From: JBBDWZ01 sp050732575
GTDB taxonomy: Bacteria; Gemmatimonadota; Gemmatimonadetes; Longimicrobiales; RSA9
NCBI GenBank assembly: GCA_050732575.1
Contig: JBOHRF010000010.1
Location: forward strand, 1-47,201
Direction: 5' to 3'
DNA length: 47,201 nucleotides
The position numbers were made by a program, and so were the translations under genes. Shown here piece after piece: positions 39,981-47,201 of this stretch. Positions within the stretch are counted from its first letter, which is position 1. Each line of letters begins with the position of its first letter. The notes beneath the pieces were generated by a model. It did no database searches. It was given only the letters and a program-made list of their open reading frames with translations, and was not told the origin of the DNA.

Positions 39981-41665
39981 GCAAGCTCCTGCGGGAAGAA
40001 CTGTGTCACGCAGCGCCCGGGATTGGGTGCGGCCTGGCCCAATCCGCAAATCGATGCGTCCGCCATGGCCTGGCTCAATTCCTCGAGCAGCGCCGTGTCC
40101 CAGTGCGGCTGCGCCATCAGATGAACGGACTTGGCGGTGCCTACGCGACAGGGCGTACACTTGCCACACGATTCGTGGGCAAAAAACTCCATCAAATTCA
40201 GCGCGGCGTCACGCGCGCGATCGTGATGTGACAGGATGACGATCGCAGCCGAGCCAATGAAACAGCCATGTTTTGCCAGTACCTCGAAGTCGAGCGGCTG
40301 GTCGCCCAGCGTAGCGGGCAGGATGCCGCCCGAAGCACCCCCCGGCAGGAACGCGTAGAACTGGTGTCCGGGCAGCATGCCGCCCGCCAATTCAATGAGC
40401 TCGCGCGTGGTTGTGCCATTAGGCGCCACGTAGGCGCCGGGACGTAATACGCGGCCGCTCACGGAAAAGAAACGCTTGCCTCTGTGACCCTCGCGGGACT
40501 GCGCGGCAAAGGATTCACCGCCGCGCTCCAGAATTTCTCGCAGCCAGTACACGGTCTCGACATTGTGAACCAACGTGGGCCGCCCGAAAATGCCGAACTG
40601 CGCGGGGAACGGTGGCCGCAACCTCGGCTCTCCTCGCTTGCCTTCCACCGATTCGATCAACGAGGTCTCTTCGCCGCATATATATGCGCCGGCACCGCGC
40701 CGCAGATGGATGACCGGCAGTGGGCAGGGTGGTTGGGCGCGCAACGCATTCAGCTCGCGTTGCAGGATGGCGCGCGCCACTGCGTATTCGTCACGCAGAT
40801 AGATGTAGACCTCGGCCGCGTCCACCACCCAGGCGGCAATCAGCAGGCCCTCGAGCATGCGGTGCGGATCGCTCTCCATGATGACGCGATCCTTGAACGT
40901 GCCCGGTTCACCTTCGTCAGCATTGAGCGCGGCCAATCGCGGGCCAGGCTCGGCGCGCACGAATTGCCATTTGCGATGGGTGGGGAAACCGGCCCCGCCC
41001 AGCCCGCGCAGGCCGGACGCCTCGACCGCGCTCACCACCTCTTCCAACGTTCGCTGGCCCGCTACACAGGCCGTCAACAACTCGTATCCACCCCGTTCCC
41101 GGTACGAATTGTAGTCGACGTACTCCGTCAGCTCCGGCTCGCGCAAGCCAGCCCGTACGGCCTGGCCGACCTGCTCAGCCTGCGTATGTAGAATCGGATT
41201 GCGCCCTACGACTGCCACAGGCGCACGATCGCATTGGCCCACGCAAGGAGCGGGCAGCACGCGCACGTCGGCGCCCAGTTGGCCCTGCAACTCGTGCAAC
41301 AACTCTTTACCACCGGCCAGGTGACAGGCAATCGACTCGCAAACGCGAACGGTGAGCGGCGGTGGCAGTGCGTCACCTTCCTTCACGACGTCGAAATGGT
41401 GATAGAAGGATGCAACCTCGAAGACCTCAGCCGGAGTGAGCTTCATTTCCGCGGCCAGGGCCGTCAGGTGGGCGGTGGAAAGATGGCCAAAATGATCCTG
41501 CAACCGGTGCAGGTGCTCAATCAGCAAATCACGGCGTCGAGGCTCATCACCCAGCAGGGTCAGGACCTCTGCGAGCGCCTGTGGATCGATAGTTCGACCC
41601 TTGGGCGCCGGCCGCAATCGGACCCCGCTGAAGGTGCCGCCCCGAGATTTCTTGCCACCAGCCAT
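39977..41665 (-). CDS. NuoE-NuoF fusion, diaphorase subunit of formate dehydrogenase
   Basis: This 562-residue protein combines a NuoE-like thioredoxin-fold 2Fe-2S domain (1-170; C109, C114, C141, C145 in CESIACHLAGG and CVGQCDRAP) with a NuoF-like flavoprotein (about 180-562). The latter has GLGGAGFPTHRKW for FMN/NADH binding, YICGEETSLIESVEGKRGEPR, and the 4Fe-4S motif ESCGKCTPCRVG with a later Cys in ICGLGQ. Such fusions occur in soluble NAD+-dependent formate dehydrogenases and hydrogenases (FdsB- and HoxF-like). It is the first gene of the operon; fdhA overlaps its stop. Confidence 0.93.
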   Translation of the reverse strand: MAGGKKSRGGTFSGVRLRPAPKGRTIDPQALAEVLTLLGDEPRRRDLLIEHLHRLQDHFGHLSTAHLTALAAEMKLTPAEVFEVASFYHHFDVVKEGDALPPPLTVRVCESIACHLAGGKELLHELQGQLGADVRVLPAPCVGQCDRAPVAVVGRNPILHTQAEQVGQAVRAGLREPELTEYVDYNSYRERGGYELLTACVAGQRTLEEVVSAVEASGLRGLGGAGFPTHRKWQFVRAEPGPRLAALNADEGEPGTFKDRVIMESDPHRMLEGLLIAAWVVDAAEVYIYLRDEYAVARAILQRELNALRAQPPCPLPVIHLRRGAGAYICGEETSLIESVEGKRGEPRLRPPFPAQFGIFGRPTLVHNVETVYWLREILERGGESFAAQSREGHRGKRFFSVSGRVLRPGAYVAPNGTTTRELIELAGGMLPGHQFYAFLPGGASGGILPATLGDQPLDFEVLAKHGCFIGSAAIVILSHHDRARDAALNLMEFFAHESCGKCTPCRVGTAKSVHLMAQPHWDTALLEELSQAMADASICGLGQAAPNPGRCVTQFFPQELA

Positions 41666-41717
41666 GATGCGAAGCTAGGCCAGCGCGGAGAAGCCAGGCA
41701 AGGTACCGGGAAGGGGA

Positions 41718-41745
41718 GGGGGCGGCCGCTGCATCGGCCGCCCCC
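41718..41745. promoter_or_regulatory. strong GC hairpin upstream of the formate dehydrogenase operon
   Basis: GGGGGCGGCCG and CGGCCGCCCCC form a perfect 11-bp stem around the loop CTGCAT. It lies about 53-80 bases before the NuoEF start. There is no T-run on the minus strand, so it may be a leader structure, a T-less terminator of the upstream gene, or both. Confidence 0.55.
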
Positions 41746-41806
41746 GAGGGGGATGCGCAAGGATCGGTTTTGACAACCCAAAGCCTGGGGGAGGTCCGGC
41801 GCGGGA

Positions 41807-41893
41807 GTTGTCGTTCTGTCAGCATCCGCCGCGTCGCGGTTGGCCCCGGACGCATCGGCATCAATGCATTGGGCCGGCAGACAAAACGACAAC
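41807..41893. repeat. spaced 14-bp inverted repeat
   Basis: GTTGTCGTTCTGTC (41807-41820) is matched in inverted orientation by GACAAAACGACAAC (41880-41893) with one mismatch, enclosing 59 bases. It could be two operator sites or the ends of a very small mobile element; no target-site duplication is visible. Confidence 0.5.
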
Positions 41894-42013
41894 GCGAGCG
41901 GATAGTAATTACCTGACCTCAGGCGCCGATCAGCTTTGGATCATTTGTAGTGGGCGGGTATATGGCAGGTGTCAGGTGAGTCTCAAATCCGGCCTGCGGG
42001 CGCTGGCCGGTAC

Positions 42014-42823
42014 CTAGCCCAGCGCGTCCAACGAGTCCCGAATGCCCATCGCCGTGCAGGTAAAGGACGGCGTGTCGCGCAGCGTGTATTTGCTGGCCTC
42101 GGTCAGTCGCAAGGCCATGAGCAGGTCCAGGAACCGACCTACGTGATCGGTCTCAAAGGCGACCACGAACTCCTGATCGTCCAGGCCGTACGAGTACGTT
42201 GTGTTCAGTTTCACATCGGGCCAGTCGTGACCGACCCGGATATGTTCGTCCATCATGCACTGGCGTTCTTCCTGCGACAGCATGTACCAGTCGCGCGTCT
42301 TCACAAATGGATAGACAAACAAGTACTTCGACCCTTGCGGATTGATGGCGATGCGCGCCGCGTCCAACGGTTGCGCGCCGCCAAACCGAGCCAGGTATTC
42401 CTCTTCGTAACGGTTGATGTAGATCGAGCGCCGCGTCATGGCGAAATACGAGTAGGGCTGCGTCAGGTAGGCACCCAGTGCGGTTTTGCGGACGCCGGCC
42501 GCAAATGACTGGAAGTGATCCAGGTCACGCGCAGCCTGCCAGAGCAGGAAATCACAATCGCCGCGCGTGCCCACCAGCGAATACGAGTAAATCATGAACC
42601 GCCGGCCAAACTCCTGGACCAGCGCGACGAATTCGGCCTTGTCCTGAGCACGTGCCTGGTCCGCTCGCTGCCGCCACTCGGGCAGAACTCGGTAGAAGGA
42701 GAAACGAACGAACTCCCGCTCGGCCGACTTCTCCTGTTCGAGTCGAATGCGGTCGATCGCTTCGGTGTCGAGGGCCGGTCGGGGCGACATGCCCGGCCGC
42801 GTGCCGCGGGGAACTACCGTCAT
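42014..42823 (-). CDS. chlorite-dismutase-family heme protein (HemQ/ChdC-like, not a chlorite dismutase)
   Basis: This 269-residue protein has the family's repeated ferredoxin-like fold: YSLVGTRGDCDFLLW in the first half, and YLFVYPFVKTRDWY, MMDEHIRVGH and YSYGLDDQEFVVAFE in the second. His194 corresponds to the proximal heme ligand and Tyr171 lies at the position of the catalytic Tyr of coproheme decarboxylases. The distal position, Arg in true chlorite dismutases and Gln in Firmicutes HemQ, is Leu206 here, so chlorite breakdown is unlikely. A coproheme decarboxylase role in heme synthesis is the best guess. The N-terminal 12 residues may not be translated. Confidence 0.85.
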   Translation of the reverse strand: MTVVPRGTRPGMSPRPALDTEAIDRIRLEQEKSAEREFVRFSFYRVLPEWRQRADQARAQDKAEFVALVQEFGRRFMIYSYSLVGTRGDCDFLLWQAARDLDHFQSFAAGVRKTALGAYLTQPYSYFAMTRRSIYINRYEEEYLARFGGAQPLDAARIAINPQGSKYLFVYPFVKTRDWYMLSQEERQCMMDEHIRVGHDWPDVKLNTTYSYGLDDQEFVVAFETDHVGRFLDLLMALRLTEASKYTLRDTPSFTCTAMGIRDSLDALG

Positions 42824-42878
42824 GAGGACTCCGTGGATGACCTACCGTTCGGAAGTTGTAATACCCTTGTCCAACCCG

Positions 42879-44453
42879 TCAAGAGAGGACGGCCTGCAGC
42901 TTCGCCGTGAGCGTTTTCGGCGTGAACGGTTTTTCCAGGAACCAGGTGCCCGTGCCACTGAGCACACCGTAGTGAACAAGAGCGTCATTGGTATAGCCGG
43001 ACATGTAGACCACACGCATGCCCGGGCGCGAGGGTGTCAGGCGCTCGACCAGCTCACGGCCGCCCATGCGGGGCATGACCACATCGGTCAACAGGATGTG
43101 AATCGAGCCTTTGTACGTTTCGGCGATGCGCAAAGCCTCGGCGCCATCGCGCGCTTCCAGCACAGCGTAGCCACGGTCGCGCAGGATACGCGAAGCCAGC
43201 GACCGCACAGCATCTTCGTCTTCCACCAGTAGAATGGTGTGTGCGCCATCACTCGGTTCGGGCTGGGCGGTTGGCTCACGGATGACATCCGGCTCCTCAC
43301 ACACGCGTGGCAAATAGATCTCGAAGGTCGTACCCATACCGGTCTCGCTCTCAACCGCGATGTAACCTCCACTTTGTTTGACGATGCCGTAGACCATGGC
43401 CAGGCCGAGGCCCGTGCCCTTGCCCACCGCTTTGGTCGTGAAGAACGGCTCGAACACGTGCAAGAGCGTGCCGGCATCCATACCTGTGCCAGTATCGCAT
43501 ACGCTGAGGCGCACGTACGCGCCCGAGCGGGCACCCGGATGCAGGCGCACGTAGGATTCATCCAGCGTGACCGTGTCGGCCGTGATGGTGAGACGTCCGC
43601 CTGCGGGCATGGCATCGCGCGCGTTGACGGCCAGGTTCATGAGCACCTGCTCGAGCTGACCGCGATCGGCACGCACGAAGGCATTGGCAGCGGCCGAACT
43701 CGTGACCAGCTCTATGTCCTCACCAATCAGGCGACGGAGCAGGCGCTCCATTTCCGCCACCACGACATCCAGGTCCAGCACTCGGGGTTGCAGGATCTGG
43801 CGGCGGCTGAAGGCCAGGAGCTGGCGCGTGAGCGTGGACGCGCGTTCAGCCGCGCGATTGATTTCCTCCAAATCAGAGCGCAGCGGATGCTGGGACGCCA
43901 TTTCTCCCAGCAGCAGTTCGGCGTGGCCGCGAATGGCCGTGAGCAGATTGTTGAAATCGTGCGCGATGCCGCCCGCCAGCTGACCTACAGCTTCCATCTT
44001 CTGCGCCTGACGCAGTTGCTCCTCACTCTTGCGCAGTGCGTCCTGACTCTCGCGCAGCGCATCTTCTGCTACCCGCCGCGCAGTCTGATCGCGCAGCACG
44101 CGGATGAAGCCGGTCAGCTCACCATTGGGAGAGCGGGTAGCGGAAATGACCACGTTCGCCCAGTACCGCTCGCCACTCTTGCGCAGGCGCCAGCCTTCCA
44201 ACTCCACGCGCCCGGTCTGCGTAGCCTGGAGCAACGCACTCTCGGCAGCCGCTTTTTCTTCCGGTAGCCAGAATACCGTGAAATGCTCGCCCATGATCTC
44301 TTCCGGCCGGTAGCCTTCAATCAGCTCTGCGACCCGCGTCCAGCTAATGACAAATCCGTCGGGATCGAGCAGCACGATCGAGTAGTCGGTCACACCATCG
44401 CTGATCAGCCGATAGAGCTGCTCGGCGCTGCTGCGTTCGCGCGGCGCGGCCAT
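42879..44453 (-). CDS. hybrid histidine kinase (PAS-HisKA-HATPase-REC)
   Basis: This 524-residue soluble kinase has an N-terminal PAS domain (about 10-128, IVLLDPDGFVISWTRVAELI), a helical linker, and the phospho-acceptor His165 in GGIAHDFNNLL. The ATPase domain has NLAVNARDAMP (N box), DTGTGMD and KGTGLGLAMVYG. A receiver domain (about 405-520) has phospho-acceptor Asp457 in LLTDVVMP, VYMSGY and EKPF. No membrane segment is present, so the signal is cytosolic, and the absence of obvious heme or flavin residues leaves it unknown. It starts 12 bases after the glpD stop. No partner regulator is seen nearby. Confidence 0.92.
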   Translation of the reverse strand: MAAPRERSSAEQLYRLISDGVTDYSIVLLDPDGFVISWTRVAELIEGYRPEEIMGEHFTVFWLPEEKAAAESALLQATQTGRVELEGWRLRKSGERYWANVVISATRSPNGELTGFIRVLRDQTARRVAEDALRESQDALRKSEEQLRQAQKMEAVGQLAGGIAHDFNNLLTAIRGHAELLLGEMASQHPLRSDLEEINRAAERASTLTRQLLAFSRRQILQPRVLDLDVVVAEMERLLRRLIGEDIELVTSSAAANAFVRADRGQLEQVLMNLAVNARDAMPAGGRLTITADTVTLDESYVRLHPGARSGAYVRLSVCDTGTGMDAGTLLHVFEPFFTTKAVGKGTGLGLAMVYGIVKQSGGYIAVESETGMGTTFEIYLPRVCEEPDVIREPTAQPEPSDGAHTILLVEDEDAVRSLASRILRDRGYAVLEARDGAEALRIAETYKGSIHILLTDVVMPRMGGRELVERLTPSRPGMRVVYMSGYTNDALVHYGVLSGTGTWFLEKPFTPKTLTAKLQAVLS

Positions 44454-44465
44454 GGAGGGTCGGCC

Positions 44466-46073
44466 TCAAACAGACACGGCGGGAAGTGCGCGCAACAACT
44501 CCTCCTGCGCCAGTGTGCTGCCCACCAGCACGGGTCGACGACCCGTCCAGCGTTCGTCAAAAAACGTGCGCAGCTCGGACCGGATGCGTTCCGCGTTCCA
44601 ATCGAGCAGCTCGGCCAGGATATGAGCGGCCGGTACCGCGCACTCAATACCATCACAGGGGCCCGCGCCCAGATGCGTATGACGACGCACATCCTCCAGC
44701 GTGCGGCATTGCTCGATCTGCACCGCATAGCGCAGCTCGGCCACGGTTACACCTTCGGACCTGCAGATGGGCGCCAGCTCGCTCGGGCCCGCGTCCGCAA
44801 ACACCAGGTGCAGCCTGCTACCCAGCCGGCGCCAGACCCGCTCCAACATGGCCGCAGGCAGCGGAATTTTGCCGGACAGGGCCGTGAAATCGGGCTCGGA
44901 CTCCGCGCCCGGCAACGGTGTGTGGCCCGTCGTGCCCGCTACGAACGGGAGTAACAGTTTACGAAACACGACATCCACGACCTCTTCAGCTTGACTGCGA
45001 TACGAAGCCAGCTTGCCGCCTACCAGCGAAAGAAAACCGCCCACGCCATCACGCGTCTCGTGATCCAGCACTTCGTGGCGGCGCGAAAGATCGTCCGCAT
45101 CCACGCCCCACTCGAACAACGTGTTGCGCACGCCTGCCCACGCGCGGATGGGTCGCCACGAACGCGCCTGCGGCAATGCACGTGCTGCCGCCTCTATCAC
45201 GTACGCAACTTCGTCACGATGGATGTCCAGGTCCGCGTGCACGGGATCGCCGTAATAGTCCGTGTCGGTCGTGCCTACAATGGTTTCTGCACCGTGCGGT
45301 ACCAGGAACATGATCCTTCCGTCCACACCCTCGAGGATCAGGCCGTAATTGCCAATACGCCGTTCGAACGTAACATGGATGCCCTTGCCCGGGCGCATGG
45401 CCACCCGCGTATCCGCCAGCGCCGCAACCTGTCCCGCCCAGGGACCCGCCGCATTGATGACCAGCCGTGCTTCCACGTCACGGGTCGTACCCTCAATGCG
45501 ATCGCGCACGCGCACGCCGCGAACAGCACGGCCGCTGCGCAATAATTCGACCACCTCGGTATGCGCGTGCACGTGCGCGCCGCATTCACGCGCATCCTGT
45601 ACGTTGAGCGCGGCCAACCGAAAAACATCGCAACCCCATTCATCCAGAGTCAGCGCACCCGCAACTTCCTCGGCCAATCCCGGTTCCAGCGCTCGAGCCT
45701 GCTGCGCGTTCAGCCGCGCATGTCGCAACCCACCTTTGCGCCGGGCATGCGGATCGTAGGCCGACAGAAATGCTTCGGTCGCCTCCGTGAAGAATCGTTT
45801 GCCCGGGAACAGTGGCCAGAGAAATGGAATGCGCCAGGTCACATGCGGCGCGATGCTCCGGATACGACCCGCATCTTCACTCGAATGGCGCGTAGTCGGT
45901 ATGTCGTACAGCAGATATCGCAGGCCCCCATGCACCATACGCGTCGATCCACCCGTTGTGCCCGCGCCCCAATCCTCACGCTCGAACAACACGACCTTCA
46001 GCCCGCGCCGCGCCGCATCGCGCGCGCAGCCCGCACCGTTGATGCCACCCCCGATGATCGCCAGATCGTACAT
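44466..46073 (-). CDS. glpD: FAD-dependent glycerol-3-phosphate dehydrogenase
   Basis: This 535-residue enzyme oxidises glycerol-3-phosphate to dihydroxyacetone phosphate and passes electrons to the quinone pool at the inner membrane. It starts with the FAD dinucleotide-binding motif IIGGGINGAGCARDAARRG, has the family segments VLFEREDWGAGTTGGSTRM and HGGLRYL, substrate-site sequence GVRNTLFEWG, and a C-terminal DAO_C domain with EGVTVAELRYAVQIEQCRTLED. The length is typical of aerobic GlpD. No glpF or glpK is adjacent. A terminator-like hairpin separates it from the upstream gene. Confidence 0.93.
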   Translation of the reverse strand: MYDLAIIGGGINGAGCARDAARRGLKVVLFEREDWGAGTTGGSTRMVHGGLRYLLYDIPTTRHSSEDAGRIRSIAPHVTWRIPFLWPLFPGKRFFTEATEAFLSAYDPHARRKGGLRHARLNAQQARALEPGLAEEVAGALTLDEWGCDVFRLAALNVQDARECGAHVHAHTEVVELLRSGRAVRGVRVRDRIEGTTRDVEARLVINAAGPWAGQVAALADTRVAMRPGKGIHVTFERRIGNYGLILEGVDGRIMFLVPHGAETIVGTTDTDYYGDPVHADLDIHRDEVAYVIEAAARALPQARSWRPIRAWAGVRNTLFEWGVDADDLSRRHEVLDHETRDGVGGFLSLVGGKLASYRSQAEEVVDVVFRKLLLPFVAGTTGHTPLPGAESEPDFTALSGKIPLPAAMLERVWRRLGSRLHLVFADAGPSELAPICRSEGVTVAELRYAVQIEQCRTLEDVRRHTHLGAGPCDGIECAVPAAHILAELLDWNAERIRSELRTFFDERWTGRRPVLVGSTLAQEELLRALPAVSV

Positions 46074-46077
46074 GGCC

Positions 46078-46117
46078 GCAATATAAACGCATCGAGCGCG
46101 TCACCCGCGCTCGATGC
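46078..46117 (-). terminator. terminator-like hairpin after the outer-membrane protein gene
   Basis: A perfect 12-bp stem, GCATCGAGCGCG (46089-46100) with CGCGCTCGATGC (46106-46117), encloses the loop TCACC. On the minus strand it is followed by a T-rich GTTTATATTG. It sits 30 bases after the stop of the gene at 46147 and just before the glpD start, as expected for intrinsic termination. Confidence 0.75.
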
Positions 46118-46146
46118 AAAGGATTACCGACTGTTAACGCACGACC

Positions 46147-46935
46147 TCAGCGGAAGGGCAGCTCGTAGGACATATACAGCAGGAGTGATGTGCCGCCCGC
46201 ACCAACCACGGCCATGGGAACACCAACGCCGAAAACCAGCTGCTCATGGCCCAGGTTCCGGCCCACCCGGAAACCTGGCGACACCAACCAGCTCGTGTCG
46301 TACTCCGCACGGCAACACCCGGTGGCCTGTACTTCCTCCAGACGGACCACTGACTCCAGAAGCACATGAACCATGGGGAGCGTCCGCCAGATCAGACTGC
46401 CCGCCGCATGCGGACTGATCATGCTCACCGTGCCCACACCCGAGGGGCCCGATAGCCCGGCATCTCGACGATCCCAGGTCACGCCCACATTCGCGTGCCC
46501 ATACAGATCACCCATTTGTCGGCTCACCGGAATATTCAGCTGCGTGCCCCATTGAAAGCCGTCATCCGGCCCGGTCGGTAACATCAGCGTCAGACGCGGT
46601 GAGAGGGCCGGACCTGTGTCGTCTTCGGCCCGCAATTGGTACCGGTAGTGCAGCGCCGTCTTGCGCATCACAAATCCGTCCAGCCGGAAGGGCAGCGTGT
46701 ACGACAGCTGATGCTTCTGCGAGCGCAGCGGCCACTCCTGCGTGAAATCCATCGTCCATTGGCCACCCGATCCACTCCGCTGAAACACCACCATGTTCTG
46801 AAAAATGCCCGCTTCCTGGTTGAACGCTTCCTCCACCAGCATGGAGTTGTCCGTGATCTGAAATGGGCGTACCCGCTGGCCCGTCAGCGCCGCGGGCCAC
46901 CCAGCCAGTAGCAGTAGTAGGCTCAACCGATGCAT
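46147..46935 (-). CDS. outer-membrane beta-barrel, transporter/phenol-degradation (MetA-like) type
   Basis: This 262-residue protein has a signal peptide (MHRLSLLLLLAGWPAALTGQ) and a barrel-like pattern of amphipathic strands: QWTMDFTQEWPLRSQKHQLS, GPALSPRLTLMLPTG, QWGTQLNIPVSRQMGD and a final LLLYMSYELPFR ending in an aromatic/Arg pair. Similar proteins are often labelled transporter or MetA-pathway phenol-degradation-like and their function is unknown. A Cys pair (GCCRAEY) is unusual for a barrel loop. The first gene in the window belongs to a comparable barrel type. Confidence 0.7.
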   Translation of the reverse strand: MHRLSLLLLLAGWPAALTGQRVRPFQITDNSMLVEEAFNQEAGIFQNMVVFQRSGSGGQWTMDFTQEWPLRSQKHQLSYTLPFRLDGFVMRKTALHYRYQLRAEDDTGPALSPRLTLMLPTGPDDGFQWGTQLNIPVSRQMGDLYGHANVGVTWDRRDAGLSGPSGVGTVSMISPHAAGSLIWRTLPMVHVLLESVVRLEEVQATGCCRAEYDTSWLVSPGFRVGRNLGHEQLVFGVGVPMAVVGAGGTSLLLYMSYELPFR

Positions 46936-47035
46936 GATCCATTGCCGTTTGAGGAAAGGCCAAAGAAAAATTTTGGTTAGCCTAAGTTATAGCCAGCCCC
47001 GGGTTCGAACAAGAATCAATTTCGCGCGGACCGGC

Positions 47036-47201
47036 CGGAGCCGACCCCGATCGGGGAAAGACTCTGGGGCGGGGATCGGGAGATCGGTCCCGGGCCCGAT
47101 TCGGGGTCGGGGTCGAGGAGCGAAGGAACTCGGGGGGGGGATCGGGAGATCGGGGTCCGGGTGCGGGGCTGCCTCGGGAGCGGGAGCGGGAACGGGTATC
47201 G
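47036..47201. repeat. G-rich low-complexity sequence at the window end
   Basis: The stretch consists of GATCGGGG-type units. GGGGATCGGGAGATCGG occurs at 47071-47087 and again, slightly longer, at 47137-47155; CCCCGATCGGGG (47045-47056) is palindromic; a run of nine G lies at 47132-47140. No coding region is evident in 46936-47201. Many closely spaced G-runs could form quadruplex structures. Confidence 0.75.

Larger units (their letters stand above)
41666..42013. other. 348-base intergenic region upstream of the formate dehydrogenase operon
   Basis: This gap separates the chlorite-dismutase-family gene from the formate dehydrogenase operon on the same strand and should contain the operon's promoter. 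It holds the GC hairpin and the spaced inverted repeat listed separately. No reading frame here resembles a protein and no clear promoter was found. Confidence 0.5.

Noticed and set aside
41807..41893. Insertion sequence or MITE
   Set aside because: The 87-bp segment has no transposase and no visible target-site duplication, so it is reported only as an inverted repeat.
42014..42823. True chlorite dismutase, which would imply (per)chlorate respiration
   Set aside because: The distal Arg required for chlorite chemistry is not at the aligned position (Leu206), and no chlorate or perchlorate reductase is in the window.

Overview
The window is a GC-rich segment from a Gram-negative, aerobically respiring bacterium. 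It carries a TolC-type outer-membrane factor, outer-membrane beta-barrels, lipoproteins, a Tat-type signal and an aa3-type cytochrome oxidase. The overall protein character fits Gemmatimonadota or a neighbouring deep phylum best; this is an impression from protein style, because the window has no rRNA or other marker gene. No tRNA, rRNA, CRISPR array, transposase or integrase was seen.

Layout. (1) 1-403: the 3' end of an outer-membrane beta-barrel gene. (2) 474-7299, minus strand: a copper/silver efflux operon, read as small Met/Cys protein, cusC-like, cusB, cusA, Met-rich lipoprotein. (3) 7542-11165, plus: a SNF2/RapA-like helicase paired with a cysteine-cluster protein. (4) 11160-13247, minus: two decayed arylsulfatase fragments and a PIN-toxin/antitoxin pair with a clear promoter and paired palindromic operators. 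(5) 13538-15855, plus: a Tat-exported SDR-fold protein coupled to a lipoprotein. (6) 15882-21482, minus: ctaC-ctaD-ctaE-subunit IV-ctaB plus two membrane proteins. (7) 21613-35205, minus: a large respiratory and maturation island. (8) 35379-36500, plus: an orphan DGQHR-domain protein. (9) 36557-41665, minus: an NAD-linked formate dehydrogenase (NuoE-NuoF fusion plus molybdenum subunit) with a decayed Uma2 gene behind it. (10) 42014-46935, minus: a chlorite-dismutase-family heme protein, a hybrid histidine kinase, glycerol-3-phosphate dehydrogenase and another outer-membrane barrel. (11) The window ends in simple G-rich repeats.

The most interesting part is 21613-35205. A CydA-like membrane protein without CydB, without an evident quinol-binding Q-loop and with altered heme-ligand positions sits among three membrane-attached c-type cytochromes, one fused to an ethylbenzene-dehydrogenase-gamma-like heme-b domain, and a lipoprotein cupredoxin. 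Directly upstream are a heme-type radical SAM enzyme, a double universal-stress protein and a zinc-ribbon protein, all carrying a PCP_red-like domain (the small domain known from protochlorophyllide reductase), plus an ABC exporter and an Mrp-type ATPase, mostly with overlapping genes. My inference is a cytochrome-c-linked, non-quinol terminal oxidase (or other reductase) with its own tetrapyrrole or Fe-S maturation machinery. Formate dehydrogenase and glycerol-3-phosphate dehydrogenase would feed electrons to the respiratory chain, and the Cus system would handle copper in an envelope that also builds copper oxidases.
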